64,000 bases of DNA from Lentzea albida (GTDB lineage Bacteria; Actinomycetota; Actinomycetes; Mycobacteriales; Pseudonocardiaceae): assembly GCF_900111005.1 (NCBI RefSeq), contig NZ_FOFV01000001.1:372001-436000 (forward strand), read 5' to 3'. Under the pieces are notes generated by a model. The model had not been told where the DNA came from. It saw nothing but the letters and a program-made list of their open reading frames with translations, and searched no databases. Below are positions 35,720-43,454 of this stretch, piece after piece. Position 1 is the first letter of the stretch. Each line of letters begins with the position of its first letter. A program made the position numbers and the translations under genes.

Positions 35720-37045
35720 CTACTTGCCGCTCTTGGCGATCTGGTCGTCGATGTTCTTGTCGACTTCCTTGAGGCCTGCCGCCAGGTCCGGGACCTTGCC
35801 GGACTGGTAGGAGACCGAGAAGTCGGTGACGGCCTTGATGTGCGCGTCACCGATGGGGGTGACCGGGTTGCCCTTGAGCTTGTCGCTCTTGGCGAGGTCG
35901 ATGAACGTCTTGAACTGCTCGTCCACGTCGAGCTTCGGGCTCTCCATGGCGGCCTTGGTGCTCGGGACGTTCTTGATGGCGTTGGACAGGTCGACGATCG
36001 TGTCGGTGTCGAACGTCAGGTGCTTGATCAGCTCCCACGCGGCGCCGGGGTTCTTGGCGCCCTTGGGGATGCCCATGATCGTGCCGGTGGTGAACGCCGT
36101 GCCGTAGGCGACGTCCTTCGCCGTCGGGAACGGGGCGGTGCCGAACTTGATCTGCGGTGCCTGCGCCTTGAGGAACGCGGTGCGGTACTCACCGTCGATC
36201 ATGATCGCGATCTTGCCCTGGTGGAACGCGTGGTCGGCCGAGTACTCCTGGCCGAGGCCCGCGCGGAACCGCTCCAGCGCGTCGTAGCCGTAGAAGTCGA
36301 CGAGCTTCTTCTGGAACGTCAGCATCTCGGTGAAGCCGGGGGAGCCGGCGAGGTTGGACTTGCCGTCCTTCTCCCACACACCACCGAACGTCGGCGCGAG
36401 GATGGTCGGGCGGTTGGCGTAGAAGCCCATCGTGGGCAGGTAACCCGCGACCTCGATGTCCCCGTTCGGCGCCTTCTTGGTCGCCTTCACGGCCGCGTCG
36501 TAGAGCTCGTCGAGCGTCTTCGGCGGGTTCGCGATGCCCGCGTTCGTGAGCAGGTCCTTGTTGTAGTACATGGCGTACACGTCGGTGAGCATGGGCATCG
36601 CGCAGCGGTTGCCCTTGTACTCGGTGTACTCCTGGACCGCGGGGGAGAGCTGGTTCAGGTCGACCTTGTCGCGGTCGATGTAGGCCTTCAGCGGCTGGAA
36701 CGCGCCGGAGGAGCAGAACTGGCCGATGTTGTCGGTCGTGAACGACAGCGCGACGTCCGGCGTGTTGCCGGACCGGATGCCCGCGGTGATCTTGTCGTCG
36801 TCCTGCGAGCCCTCGTGCTTGATCTCGATGTTCGGGAACTTCTTGTTGAACGTCTTGAGGGCCTTGGTGACCTCTTCGAGCTCGCGGTCGGAGTAGTTGC
36901 TCCAGACCGTGAGGGTGAGCTTGTCGTCCTTGCCAGGAGCAGCTGCGGCACCGGTGTCGGCACCACCACCCTTGCCCGCCGCACATGCGGTGAGGGTCAG
37001 CGCTGCGGCGACACAGAGCAAAGCAGCACGGGTGTGCTTGCGCAT
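35720..37045 (-). CDS. Sugar ABC transporter substrate-binding lipoprotein
   Basis: A 441-residue extracellular binding protein. Signal peptide with lipobox LTAC (Cys21) and a Gly/Ala linker, then the two-lobed family 1 fold: LTVWSNYSDRELEEVTKALKTF, TPDVALSFTTDN, TDVYAMYYNKDLL, and GKIAIMIDGEYRTAF with a Trp/Tyr-rich cleft. AAGGAG lies 6 nt before the ATG at 37045. It delivers an oligosaccharide to the two permeases; identity is guessed from the adjacent GH4 enzyme (beta-glucoside or chitobiose-like). It starts 16 nt after the ROK repressor stop. Confidence 0.94.
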   Translation of the reverse strand: MRKHTRAALLCVAAALTLTACAAGKGGGADTGAAAAPGKDDKLTLTVWSNYSDRELEEVTKALKTFNKKFPNIEIKHEGSQDDDKITAGIRSGNTPDVALSFTTDNIGQFCSSGAFQPLKAYIDRDKVDLNQLSPAVQEYTEYKGNRCAMPMLTDVYAMYYNKDLLTNAGIANPPKTLDELYDAAVKATKKAPNGDIEVAGYLPTMGFYANRPTILAPTFGGVWEKDGKSNLAGSPGFTEMLTFQKKLVDFYGYDALERFRAGLGQEYSADHAFHQGKIAIMIDGEYRTAFLKAQAPQIKFGTAPFPTAKDVAYGTAFTTGTIMGIPKGAKNPGAAWELIKHLTFDTDTIVDLSNAIKNVPSTKAAMESPKLDVDEQFKTFIDLAKSDKLKGNPVTPIGDAHIKAVTDFSVSYQSGKVPDLAAGLKEVDKNIDDQIAKSGK

Positions 37046-37061
37046 GTGCACTCCTTCTCGA

Positions 37062-38273
37062 TCAACGTGGGGACCCGGCGACCACTGGGCCGCGGAATGG
37101 AGCCGTGGTGGCTGCCGGCAGGCCGAACACCTGTTCACGCGCCACGGCCAGGGCCGAGTGCAATGCGCCGCTGCGCACCGGTTTCCCGGTCACCAGGGCC
37201 AGTTGGACAGGTGTTCTCGGCACCACCAGTTGCCGCAGTTCCGCGGCAACGAGGTCGTTCAGCGTGGTTCCGCCCGCCTGCGCGATGTCGCCGGACAGGA
37301 GGATGAGTTCCGGGTCGAGCACCGCGACGACGCTGGCCACGCCCGTGGCGATGCGCCTGGCGAGATCGCCCATGAACTCGCGGCCCGCAGGACCCGCGGC
37401 CAACGCCTTGCGCACGGCCCCGTGGCCGTTGCGCGCGGCGAGCCCGTGGGCCCGTGCGAGCTTGCAGATCGACGTGTTGCTGAGCAGCTCGCCGAACGTG
37501 CCGCCGGAGCGGTCCGTGTCGGTGTCGGCCGCCGCGCGGTCGGGGATCATCAGCCCGTCGATCTCGCCCGCGCCCCCGGAAGCGCCGCGCAGCAGCGACC
37601 CGTTGACGACGACGGCGGCACCGACGAGGTCGGCGGGCCAGATGACGACGAAGTCGTTCACCTCGGTGGCCCGCCCGGCGACCATCTCCTCCAGCGCGAC
37701 GAGGTTGACGTCGTTCTCGACGCTCACCGACGTCGCGAGCCGCTCCCGCAACCGGCCGGGCACGTCGAACCCGCTCCAGCCGGGCAGGTGGGGCGCGTAG
37801 CCGAGCTCGCCGGTCACGGGGTTCACCGCTCCCGGACAGCCCACCACGACGTGCAGCAACCGGTCGGCGCTCAGACCCGCTTGCCCGCAGGCCTTGCCGA
37901 CCGCGCTGACGAACGCCTCCAGCACGCCGTGCTTCGCGGGCATCGGCGCCTTGTGCTCGGTGAGCACGGCACCGGAGATGTCCGCGATGGCGATGTCGAC
38001 CGTCTCGGGGGTGAGGTCGACAGCCGCGACGTGCGCCAGCGCCCCGTTGACCGACCACAGCTGCGCCCGAGGCCCCCGCCCACCGCCACGCAGCCCGTTG
38101 CGGACCACGGTGTCGGCGAATTCGAGGCGCGTGAGCAGCTGCGCGGTCGCCGGCTTCGAAAGACCGATCAGGCCTTCCAACTCCGACCTGGTCAGCGGCC
38201 CGTTGCGCAGCAGAGCCTCGATGGCTGCGCGGTCGTTGATCTCCCGCAGCAGTCGTGGGCTTCCGGCACGCAT
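37062..38273 (-). CDS. ROK-family transcriptional repressor
   Basis: A 403-residue sugar-responsive regulator. The N-terminal winged helix (LLRNGPLTRSELEGLIGLSKPATAQLL) is followed by a sugar-kinase-like ROK domain with VENDVNLVALEEM and a GASGGAGEIDGL loop. The zinc cysteine motif CxCGxxGC of NagC/Mlc proteins is absent, so the fold must be stabilised differently, and kinase activity is unlikely. It is first in the operon with the binding protein, permeases, GH4 and sugar kinase, and probably represses all of them through the palindrome at 38287. Confidence 0.93.
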   Translation of the reverse strand: MRAGSPRLLREINDRAAIEALLRNGPLTRSELEGLIGLSKPATAQLLTRLEFADTVVRNGLRGGGRGPRAQLWSVNGALAHVAAVDLTPETVDIAIADISGAVLTEHKAPMPAKHGVLEAFVSAVGKACGQAGLSADRLLHVVVGCPGAVNPVTGELGYAPHLPGWSGFDVPGRLRERLATSVSVENDVNLVALEEMVAGRATEVNDFVVIWPADLVGAAVVVNGSLLRGASGGAGEIDGLMIPDRAAADTDTDRSGGTFGELLSNTSICKLARAHGLAARNGHGAVRKALAAGPAGREFMGDLARRIATGVASVVAVLDPELILLSGDIAQAGGTTLNDLVAAELRQLVVPRTPVQLALVTGKPVRSGALHSALAVAREQVFGLPAATTAPFRGPVVAGSPR

Positions 38274-38286
38274 TAGGTCCGCTCCT

Positions 38287-38305
38287 GTCTGTTAACTTTC
38301 CAGAC
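38287..38305. promoter_or_regulatory. Candidate ROK operator
   Basis: GTCTG and CAGAC arms flank a GTTAACTTTC core, 14 bp upstream of the ROK gene start. The TTAACTTTCC part resembles operators of streptomycete ROK regulators as I remember them. Autoregulation of the ROK-ABC-GH4 operon is the inferred role. Confidence 0.5.
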
Positions 38306-38372
38306 GATTTCGTGGAGACGGTAGTGACCTGGTTCACCGCGGTCAATCCCCGATATGGGTCCGTTACCTGAG

Positions 38373-38391
38373 TTAGGTTCGCCTAAGGCAC
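38373..38391 (+). promoter_or_regulatory. IdeR/DtxR-like iron box
   Basis: TTAGGTTCGCCTAAGGCAC agrees with the DtxR/IdeR 19-bp consensus at about 14 positions, the left half and centre being perfect and the right half weak. It ends 9 bp before the DUF3159 start codon, a position where a bound repressor would block transcription or elongation. Confidence 0.4.
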
Positions 38392-38400
38392 CCTGGAACC

Positions 38401-39048
38401 ATGACCGACGTGCGCCAGGAGTCGCTCGCATCACTGCTCGGAGGCCGAGGCGGCGCCCTCGACGCCTCCCTGCCGCCGCTGGCGTTCGTTCTGGGCTGGC
38501 TGGTGTGGGGTCACTCGATCGGCGCGGGTGCCGTGGCGGCGGTGCTGTGCGGCGTGGCGATCGGCGCGTTCCGGTTGGTGCGCGGCGAGAAGCCCCGTGC
38601 GGTCCTGCTGTCCGTGCTGCTGGTGGTGGCGGCGGCTCTGGTGGCGCTCTACACCGGTCGGGTCGAGGACTTCTTCCTGATCCAGCTGCTGTCGAACGTG
38701 GCTTCTGCTTTGGCTTGGGCCGGGTCCATCGCGGTGCGGTGGCCGTTCCTCGGGCTGGTCGTGGGGACTCTGTTGGGGCAGAAGACTCGGTGGCGGCGAG
38801 ATCCTGCGTTGTTGCGCGCCTACTCCGTGGCGTCTTGGGCCTGGGTGGGGCAGTACGTGTTGCGGGTGGCCGTGTTCACGCCTTTGTGGCTGGATGCGCA
38901 GGTGTTCTGGCTGGCCACGCTGCGGGTGGCGTTGTCCTGGCCGTTGCAGATCGTGTGCATCCTGGTGTCGGGGTGGTTGCTTCGGCGGGCTTTGCCGGAC
39001 GGGCACCCCGGGTTCCGGCACCCGCAGGTGCCGGAGTCTGCCTCTTAG
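38401..39048 (+). CDS. DUF3159 family membrane protein
   Basis: A 215-residue integral membrane protein with about five to six helices, starting with the conserved SLLGGRGGALDASLPPLAF segment and containing LGWLVWGHSIG and LPDGHPGFRHP at the end, all typical of the actinobacterial DUF3159 family. The function of the family is unknown to me. It stands alone; the stop is 1 bp from the stop of the convergent membrane gene. An IdeR-like box lies immediately upstream, hinting at iron control. Confidence 0.85.
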   Translation: MTDVRQESLASLLGGRGGALDASLPPLAFVLGWLVWGHSIGAGAVAAVLCGVAIGAFRLVRGEKPRAVLLSVLLVVAAALVALYTGRVEDFFLIQLLSNVASALAWAGSIAVRWPFLGLVVGTLLGQKTRWRRDPALLRAYSVASWAWVGQYVLRVAVFTPLWLDAQVFWLATLRVALSWPLQIVCILVSGWLLRRALPDGHPGFRHPQVPESAS

Positions 39049-39049
39049 G

Positions 39050-40243
39050 TCAGCGCTTCTTCCGCTTCTCGCCGGAGCCGGGCACCGTGCCGGTCTTGGG
39101 CGGCGGAGGTGGTGGTTCCGGGAAGGCCTCGATGAAGTCCTGGGTCTTCATGGCGTCGAAGAAGGACCGGATCACGAAGCGGTTCAGCAGGTACAGGAAC
39201 ACGATCGAGCCGATTCCGAGCGTCGCGACCCAGATGGGGTCGATGACGCCGTTGAACACCTTGAACTGCCTCTGCATGCGTTCGGATCCGGTGAGCAGTG
39301 ACAGGTAGGTCCCGCAGAGCATGAACAGCGGCGCCAGCAGGAAGGCTCCGATGACTCCCAACACATAGGGCCGCCTGTCAGTGGCGTACCGCCTGCCGCC
39401 GCGCGGCTGCTCGTCGTCGCATCGGGACACGCCGGCGCTGCGGCACCAGGCGTCGAATGCCGGCTGTTCCTGGTCGGGTTCGACTCCCGCAGATCTCGCC
39501 TCCACCGCCGCCAGCACGGTGCGGCCGGTCCGTGTGGTCACCGGAACGAGAAGCTCGCGCGCCGTGCCGATGACGTGCAGTGCCGGACCCGGCCGGATGT
39601 CGTACTGCCGGGAGTTCGGCTCCCTGCCTCCCGAGAACAGGAACACCGTGCAGGTCATCTCCTGCTCGACCTCGACCAGCTCGATGGAGCGCAACGCCGT
39701 CCACGGGATGGCGGCGACGTCGCGCGAGCGCTTGCGCCGCGAAGCGAGGCTGTCCAGGACGAGGCGGTCGGCCCGGACGCACAGCCTCGCCTTCAGATCC
39801 CGGACGGGAAAGGGGATCTCCAGCTTCGACGTGATCAGGCCGGGTGTGACGGGGCGTGTCGTGACGAGACGCACGGCCTCGCCCAGCGCCCAGCACAGAA
39901 CGACCAGTCCCAGCCAAATGACGAGCGCGACGGGCTTGCCCCGGTCGCCCGCGAGCTGCGCGGATTCGAGGAACGCGGCGAACAGGCCGGTCACCGACGC
40001 CCAGCGGGACCAGATCGGCCACATCGTCACGCGTCGCCAGTGCCACCAGAGGCCCACGAGGATGATTCCCCACAGCAGGGTGCCGACGACGGCGACTTCG
40101 CCGATTCCGAGCGGCTCCACCGACTTCCTCGCGGCGAGCGAGTTTTCCCACTCGGACAGCCGAGCGGCGGCGACGACGGGCGCCGCGGCCGCCAGGAAGA
40201 TCAGCAACAACCCGCTCGCCCTGCGAACGAGCACTTCGGTCAC
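39050..40243 (-). CDS. Membrane protein with PH-like domain in a type VII-type locus
   Basis: A 397-residue membrane protein without a recognised name. Helices are predicted near 8-28, 50-70, 80-100 and 115-130. A soluble beta-rich section follows (about 150-270; KLEIPFPVRDLKARLCVRAD, AIPWTALRSIELVEVEQ, PALHVIGTARELLVPV) that looks like a bacterial PH domain. Two further helices (~305-330 and 345-370) and a Pro-rich basic tail end the protein. GTG at 40243 overlaps the stop of the upstream 434-residue gene by 4 nt, so it is co-expressed with it and could be its membrane partner or protector. Confidence 0.75.
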   Translation of the reverse strand: MTEVLVRRASGLLLIFLAAAAPVVAAARLSEWENSLAARKSVEPLGIGEVAVVGTLLWGIILVGLWWHWRRVTMWPIWSRWASVTGLFAAFLESAQLAGDRGKPVALVIWLGLVVLCWALGEAVRLVTTRPVTPGLITSKLEIPFPVRDLKARLCVRADRLVLDSLASRRKRSRDVAAIPWTALRSIELVEVEQEMTCTVFLFSGGREPNSRQYDIRPGPALHVIGTARELLVPVTTRTGRTVLAAVEARSAGVEPDQEQPAFDAWCRSAGVSRCDDEQPRGGRRYATDRRPYVLGVIGAFLLAPLFMLCGTYLSLLTGSERMQRQFKVFNGVIDPIWVATLGIGSIVFLYLLNRFVIRSFFDAMKTQDFIEAFPEPPPPPPKTGTVPGSGEKRKKR

Positions 40244-41544
40244 AGGTCGCCTTCCAAGCGCTTGAACGCCTTCGGCTGTTCCACGTTCGTGCGCTGGCCC
40301 TCCCAGTAGTCGCGCCAGGCCTCGTCCTTGTCGTTCTGCTTGACCTCGGCATCCGCTTCGCGGTGCGTCTGGTCGCTCCACTCCTGAACGACCGCGTTTC
40401 CGAGGACCTTGGGGTAGTTCGGCACCGAGAACGGCATCTCGTGACCGAAGATCTTGGGGCTCAGCTCCCGTTCGAGCACGTCAGAGGCGTCTTTCAAGCG
40501 CGGGTCGCCGGTGCCCATGCGGTCGCGGAGGTTGTCGGCGCGGGTGTTGACAAGGTCGTCGATGACCTTCTTCTTGTCGCCCATCAACTCCTCGCCCCGC
40601 TCGCCGAGTTCTCTCAACCGCTTGGCGTCATCGGCGTCCAGCTTGCCGGCCTCGGCCTTCTTGGCGAGGTGCAGAGCCTTGTTGGCGTGTTTTGCGGCGT
40701 CACGGTTGTAGTCGGTAACGGTCTTCTTCAAGTTCTTCGTCGTGCCTTTGAGCATGTCGCGCGAGTTCTTGGCTTCTTCCGACACCTTCTCGAGCTGTTT
40801 GACGACTTTGCTGACCTTCTTGGCGTTCTTACCCGCCGTGATCGCGCCTTGCGCAACGGTGTCGGCGATGAACGCCGCCTCGGATGCGCCGAAGGTGACC
40901 GGTGCCAAGGCGGTGGCGGCGGCGAACTTGATGATCGCGTTCGAGATGAAGGTCGCGATGGCATCCCGGATCGCGCCGCGGACCACGCCCACCGCGGATG
41001 CGGCGACGGTCATCGCCTGAGCGGCGGAGGTGGCATGACTGGCGCCCCCTGCCACGACGTTCGAGAAGTCCTGCACGGCCCTGCGGTAGCCGTCGATCGC
41101 AGGACCCTGCGCTCCGGACAGCGCACCGAGTGTGCTCGTGTACTTGTCCGCGGTCTCCTGCATGCGTTTCGCGATGTTCGTCCACGTCTCGGCGATGGCG
41201 TTGACCGCGTCCGGGTCACCCGCCACGATGTCGAGCGCTTCCTTGATGAACGCGATGTGCTCGATCAACCAGCCGATCCCGGCCGACAGCAGACTGCCGA
41301 GCGGGTTCGTCACGAACCCGAGCAGGTCCATGCCGAAGCCGGCCGCATCACCCAAGACGGCGGTCCAGTCACCCTTGATGCCGTCGTAGACCAGGTTCGC
41401 GGAGCTGCTGAAGATGCCCGCCGCGTCCCAAGCCTGAGTCGGGCTGTCGAAGTTGGAGAAGACCTCCACCCCGTCGCTCTCGGGCTCTCTGGTCGCGTTG
41501 AGCGGGTTCAGCTCACCGATGTTCTTCGGGCCGGGCTCGCTCAC
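40240..41544 (-). CDS. Putative type VII secretion substrate, helical
   Basis: A 434-residue mostly helical protein. Residues ~60-210 resemble the WXG100/ESX-type N-terminal bundle (AETWTNIAKRMQETADKYTS, RRAVQDFSNVVAGGASHATS). An Ala-rich hydrophobic stretch follows (~170-235), and then a long charged coiled-coil region (~240-340). The C-terminal ~95 residues (from GHEMPFSVPNYPKVL) could be a separate domain, ending WRDYWEGQRTNVEQ. No catalytic motif is evident, so calling it a toxin would be guesswork. It overlaps the WXG-like gene and the membrane-protein gene by 4 nt each. Confidence 0.7.
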   Translation of the reverse strand: MSEPGPKNIGELNPLNATREPESDGVEVFSNFDSPTQAWDAAGIFSSSANLVYDGIKGDWTAVLGDAAGFGMDLLGFVTNPLGSLLSAGIGWLIEHIAFIKEALDIVAGDPDAVNAIAETWTNIAKRMQETADKYTSTLGALSGAQGPAIDGYRRAVQDFSNVVAGGASHATSAAQAMTVAASAVGVVRGAIRDAIATFISNAIIKFAAATALAPVTFGASEAAFIADTVAQGAITAGKNAKKVSKVVKQLEKVSEEAKNSRDMLKGTTKNLKKTVTDYNRDAAKHANKALHLAKKAEAGKLDADDAKRLRELGERGEELMGDKKKVIDDLVNTRADNLRDRMGTGDPRLKDASDVLERELSPKIFGHEMPFSVPNYPKVLGNAVVQEWSDQTHREADAEVKQNDKDEAWRDYWEGQRTNVEQPKAFKRLEGDL

Positions 41545-41867
41545 GACTGACCCCCGTCCAGACCATGGCGGAGCTTCTGGAACATCTGAACAGCTGCTTC
41601 TTCCTGGTCGGCATAGGTCTTGCACATGTCGGCGAACCGCTGGACCAACACGTCCCCCGCCTCCTTGACGGCGTCGACGTACTCGCTGGCGTCTCCTGTC
41701 CACTGGTTCATCAGCAGCGCGAAGGGCTGACCAGCGAGGCCCCAGGCCTCGAAGTTCCCGACGTTGTCGGCCCCCGCAGCCTTGGCGTCCGGGAGTCCGC
41801 TGATGAGCGCCTGCAGCTCTCGCCGGTGGACGTCGAGGATTTGGAGGTCGATGTGGAAGCCCGACAT
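41541..41867 (-). CDS. WXG100/EspC-like secretion protein
   Basis: A 108-residue helical protein with the size and pattern of ESX-type substrates. Two helices (about 5-24 and 60-98) are joined by a loop holding FEAWGLAGQ and a second Trp in NQWTGDASEYV. The C-terminal tail carries YADQEEAAV, close to the YxxxE export signal. It likely forms a heterodimer or marks a partner for type VII export. It overlaps the YbaB-like gene by 1 nt (TGATG) and the 434-residue gene by 4 nt. Confidence 0.8.
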   Translation of the reverse strand: MSGFHIDLQILDVHRRELQALISGLPDAKAAGADNVGNFEAWGLAGQPFALLMNQWTGDASEYVDAVKEAGDVLVQRFADMCKTYADQEEAAVQMFQKLRHGLDGGQS

Positions 41868-42385
41868 CACCAGCCACCTTCCTTCTTGAACACGCTGCGC
41901 TGGTCGAAGTCCGTGTCGTCGTCCTCGACGGGACGCCGGGCCGGACGCGGCGGAGGCGGTGGCTGGGTGGCGGCCGCGTCCTGCTGCTCCTCGTTCACCA
42001 CGAACTGGCGTGGCGCGGCGGGCTCGGGCTCGTCCGGGACGTCGATCGGCGGGATCTGGGACTGGACGAACTGCATGGCCTCGCTGTTGTCGCCGATGAG
42101 CGGGGCCATGATCGTGGTGATCTGGCCGACCGCCTGGGCCTGGGCGCGTTTGGCCGTGGACATGACGAGGGCCGCCAGGCGGTCCTTGGGCATCTCGTCG
42201 GCCTTCGTGCCGAACGACAGGCTGAGCAGCGCACCCCCTGCGCTGACGCTCACCGTCACGGCGCCGTCCGAGCTGGTGGCGGCGCCTGTCAGGTTCGCGA
42301 TTTGAGCCTTGGCCTCTTCGGCCTGTTCGAGCAACGCGGCGGTGCGCTGTTCGTAGTCCTCGATGAGCTGATTCGGATCGGTCAT
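41867..42385 (-). CDS. YbaB/EbfC-family nucleoid-associated protein
   Basis: A 172-residue protein. The first ~100 residues match YbaB/EbfC (ALLEQAEEAKAQIANLTG helix, then the SSDGAVTVSVSAGGALLSLSF strands and a second helix), a fold that binds DNA as a dimer. The C-terminus is a Pro-rich acidic tail with PPPPPRPARRP and DDDTDF. In actinomycetes such copies commonly stand at the head of WXG100-type gene groups, as here. It is first of four overlapping genes reading left to 39050. Confidence 0.88.
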   Translation of the reverse strand: MTDPNQLIEDYEQRTAALLEQAEEAKAQIANLTGAATSSDGAVTVSVSAGGALLSLSFGTKADEMPKDRLAALVMSTAKRAQAQAVGQITTIMAPLIGDNSEAMQFVQSQIPPIDVPDEPEPAAPRQFVVNEEQQDAAATQPPPPPRPARRPVEDDDTDFDQRSVFKKEGGW

Positions 42386-42427
42386 GCGGGCCCCCTTGCA
42401 CTTGCGTGAGAGGCACGCTACCGAGAG

Positions 42428-42598
42428 TTACTGCGTTTTGCCGGGGAAACGGGCGAAGCGCAGGAACGCTGACCAGGCCTCGGCGGTGAGCGGGAGGTGG
42501 GTTGTCGGCGCCTTGCTGTCGCGGATGCCGATGCCGTGGCCGACCTCGACGCAGTTGTTGCCGCCGCCGCTGAAGCTGCTCTTGCGCCAGGTGGTCAT
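42428..42598 (-). CDS. DUF397 protein
   Basis: A 56-residue protein. It starts with the family signature TTWRKSSFSGGGNNCVEV, has IGIRDSKAP in the middle and ends with the conserved AWSAFLRFAR helix. DUF397 proteins are small partners of DUF5753 regulators in actinomycetes, and the pair may act like a toxin-antitoxin or switch system. The ATG overlaps the stop of the XRE gene by 4 nt. It was found by direct translation. Confidence 0.92.
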   Translation of the reverse strand: MTTWRKSSFSGGGNNCVEVGHGIGIRDSKAPTTHLPLTAEAWSAFLRFARFPGKTQ

Positions 42599-43431
42599 TG
42601 GAGACCCTCCAAGATGTTGTCGATCACCGCCCTCGATTCTTCCTCAGTCAGGGCGATTGCCGCGAGGGAGTTCAGGATCTCCTCGTGGATCTTGATGGTG
42701 TCCGGGTCGTCGAAGAACAGGCAGTAGTTGACGCTTTCGGCGTAGACGACCGGCGGGTACTTCGGGAACTTCATCATCCGGAAATCGCCGGCCGTGCCCG
42801 CGTGCATTCCGGCTGAGCGCGGAATGATCCGGATGCTGATGTACTTCCGCACCGACATCCGGAGCAGGTGGGCGAGTTGCTCCCGCCACACCTCCAAGCC
42901 GCCGACCTGGAGCCACAGCGCCTGCTCGTGCACGAAGAACGTGAACTTGCGGCCTGGTTCGAGGATGTTCGCCCGCGCGGCCCTGGCCGCGGCGACCCTG
43001 GGGACGTTCTCCGTCTCCACCGAGGGGGCGTGCTCGGTGACGATGTACCCGTATTCAGGTGTTTGCAGCAGGCCTGGCACGAGGATCATCGACCAGTCGA
43101 TGATCTCCTCAGCGTCTCGTTCCTGGTCGATCAGCGTGCGCACCTGGTCCGGCAGGCCGTCGTCGGGCATCTGGAGCCAGGCCTTGCCCGATTCCCGGAA
43201 CAGGTCGAGGAGGTACTCGCGTTCCTCGACGGTGGCCTGGCAGTAGGCGAGCAGGATCTGGACCTCGACCTCGGACACACCGCCCTTGCCGAGGGTCATG
43301 TCCGAGAGTTTGGCTTCCTGCCAGCCGAGGCGTTCGGCGAGCTGGCGGTGGGTCAGCCCGGTACGGGCGATGATCGCGCGAACGCCCGCACCGAACTCCC
43401 GCCCCGCCACGCTGGACGATCTTTTGGGCAT
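42595..43431 (-). CDS. XRE-type regulator with DUF5753 domain
   Basis: A 278-residue DNA-binding protein. The helix-turn-helix is at about 15-65 (IIARTGLTHRQLAERLGWQEAKLSDM), followed by the DUF5753 domain with IIDWSMILVPGLLQTPEYG, the ARAARANILEPG segment and YFRTD-like strands. Such regulators always work with a DUF397 protein, which follows in a 4-nt overlap. The streptomycete homologues influence sporulation and antibiotic production; the target here is unknown. It stands between the type VII-like group and the AHBA-like genes, on the same strand as both. Confidence 0.93.
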   Translation of the reverse strand: MPKRSSSVAGREFGAGVRAIIARTGLTHRQLAERLGWQEAKLSDMTLGKGGVSEVEVQILLAYCQATVEEREYLLDLFRESGKAWLQMPDDGLPDQVRTLIDQERDAEEIIDWSMILVPGLLQTPEYGYIVTEHAPSVETENVPRVAAARAARANILEPGRKFTFFVHEQALWLQVGGLEVWREQLAHLLRMSVRKYISIRIIPRSAGMHAGTAGDFRMMKFPKYPPVVYAESVNYCLFFDDPDTIKIHEEILNSLAAIALTEEESRAVIDNILEGLQ

Positions 43432-43454
43432 GCGGGGAAACTAGGGCTGGCAAC

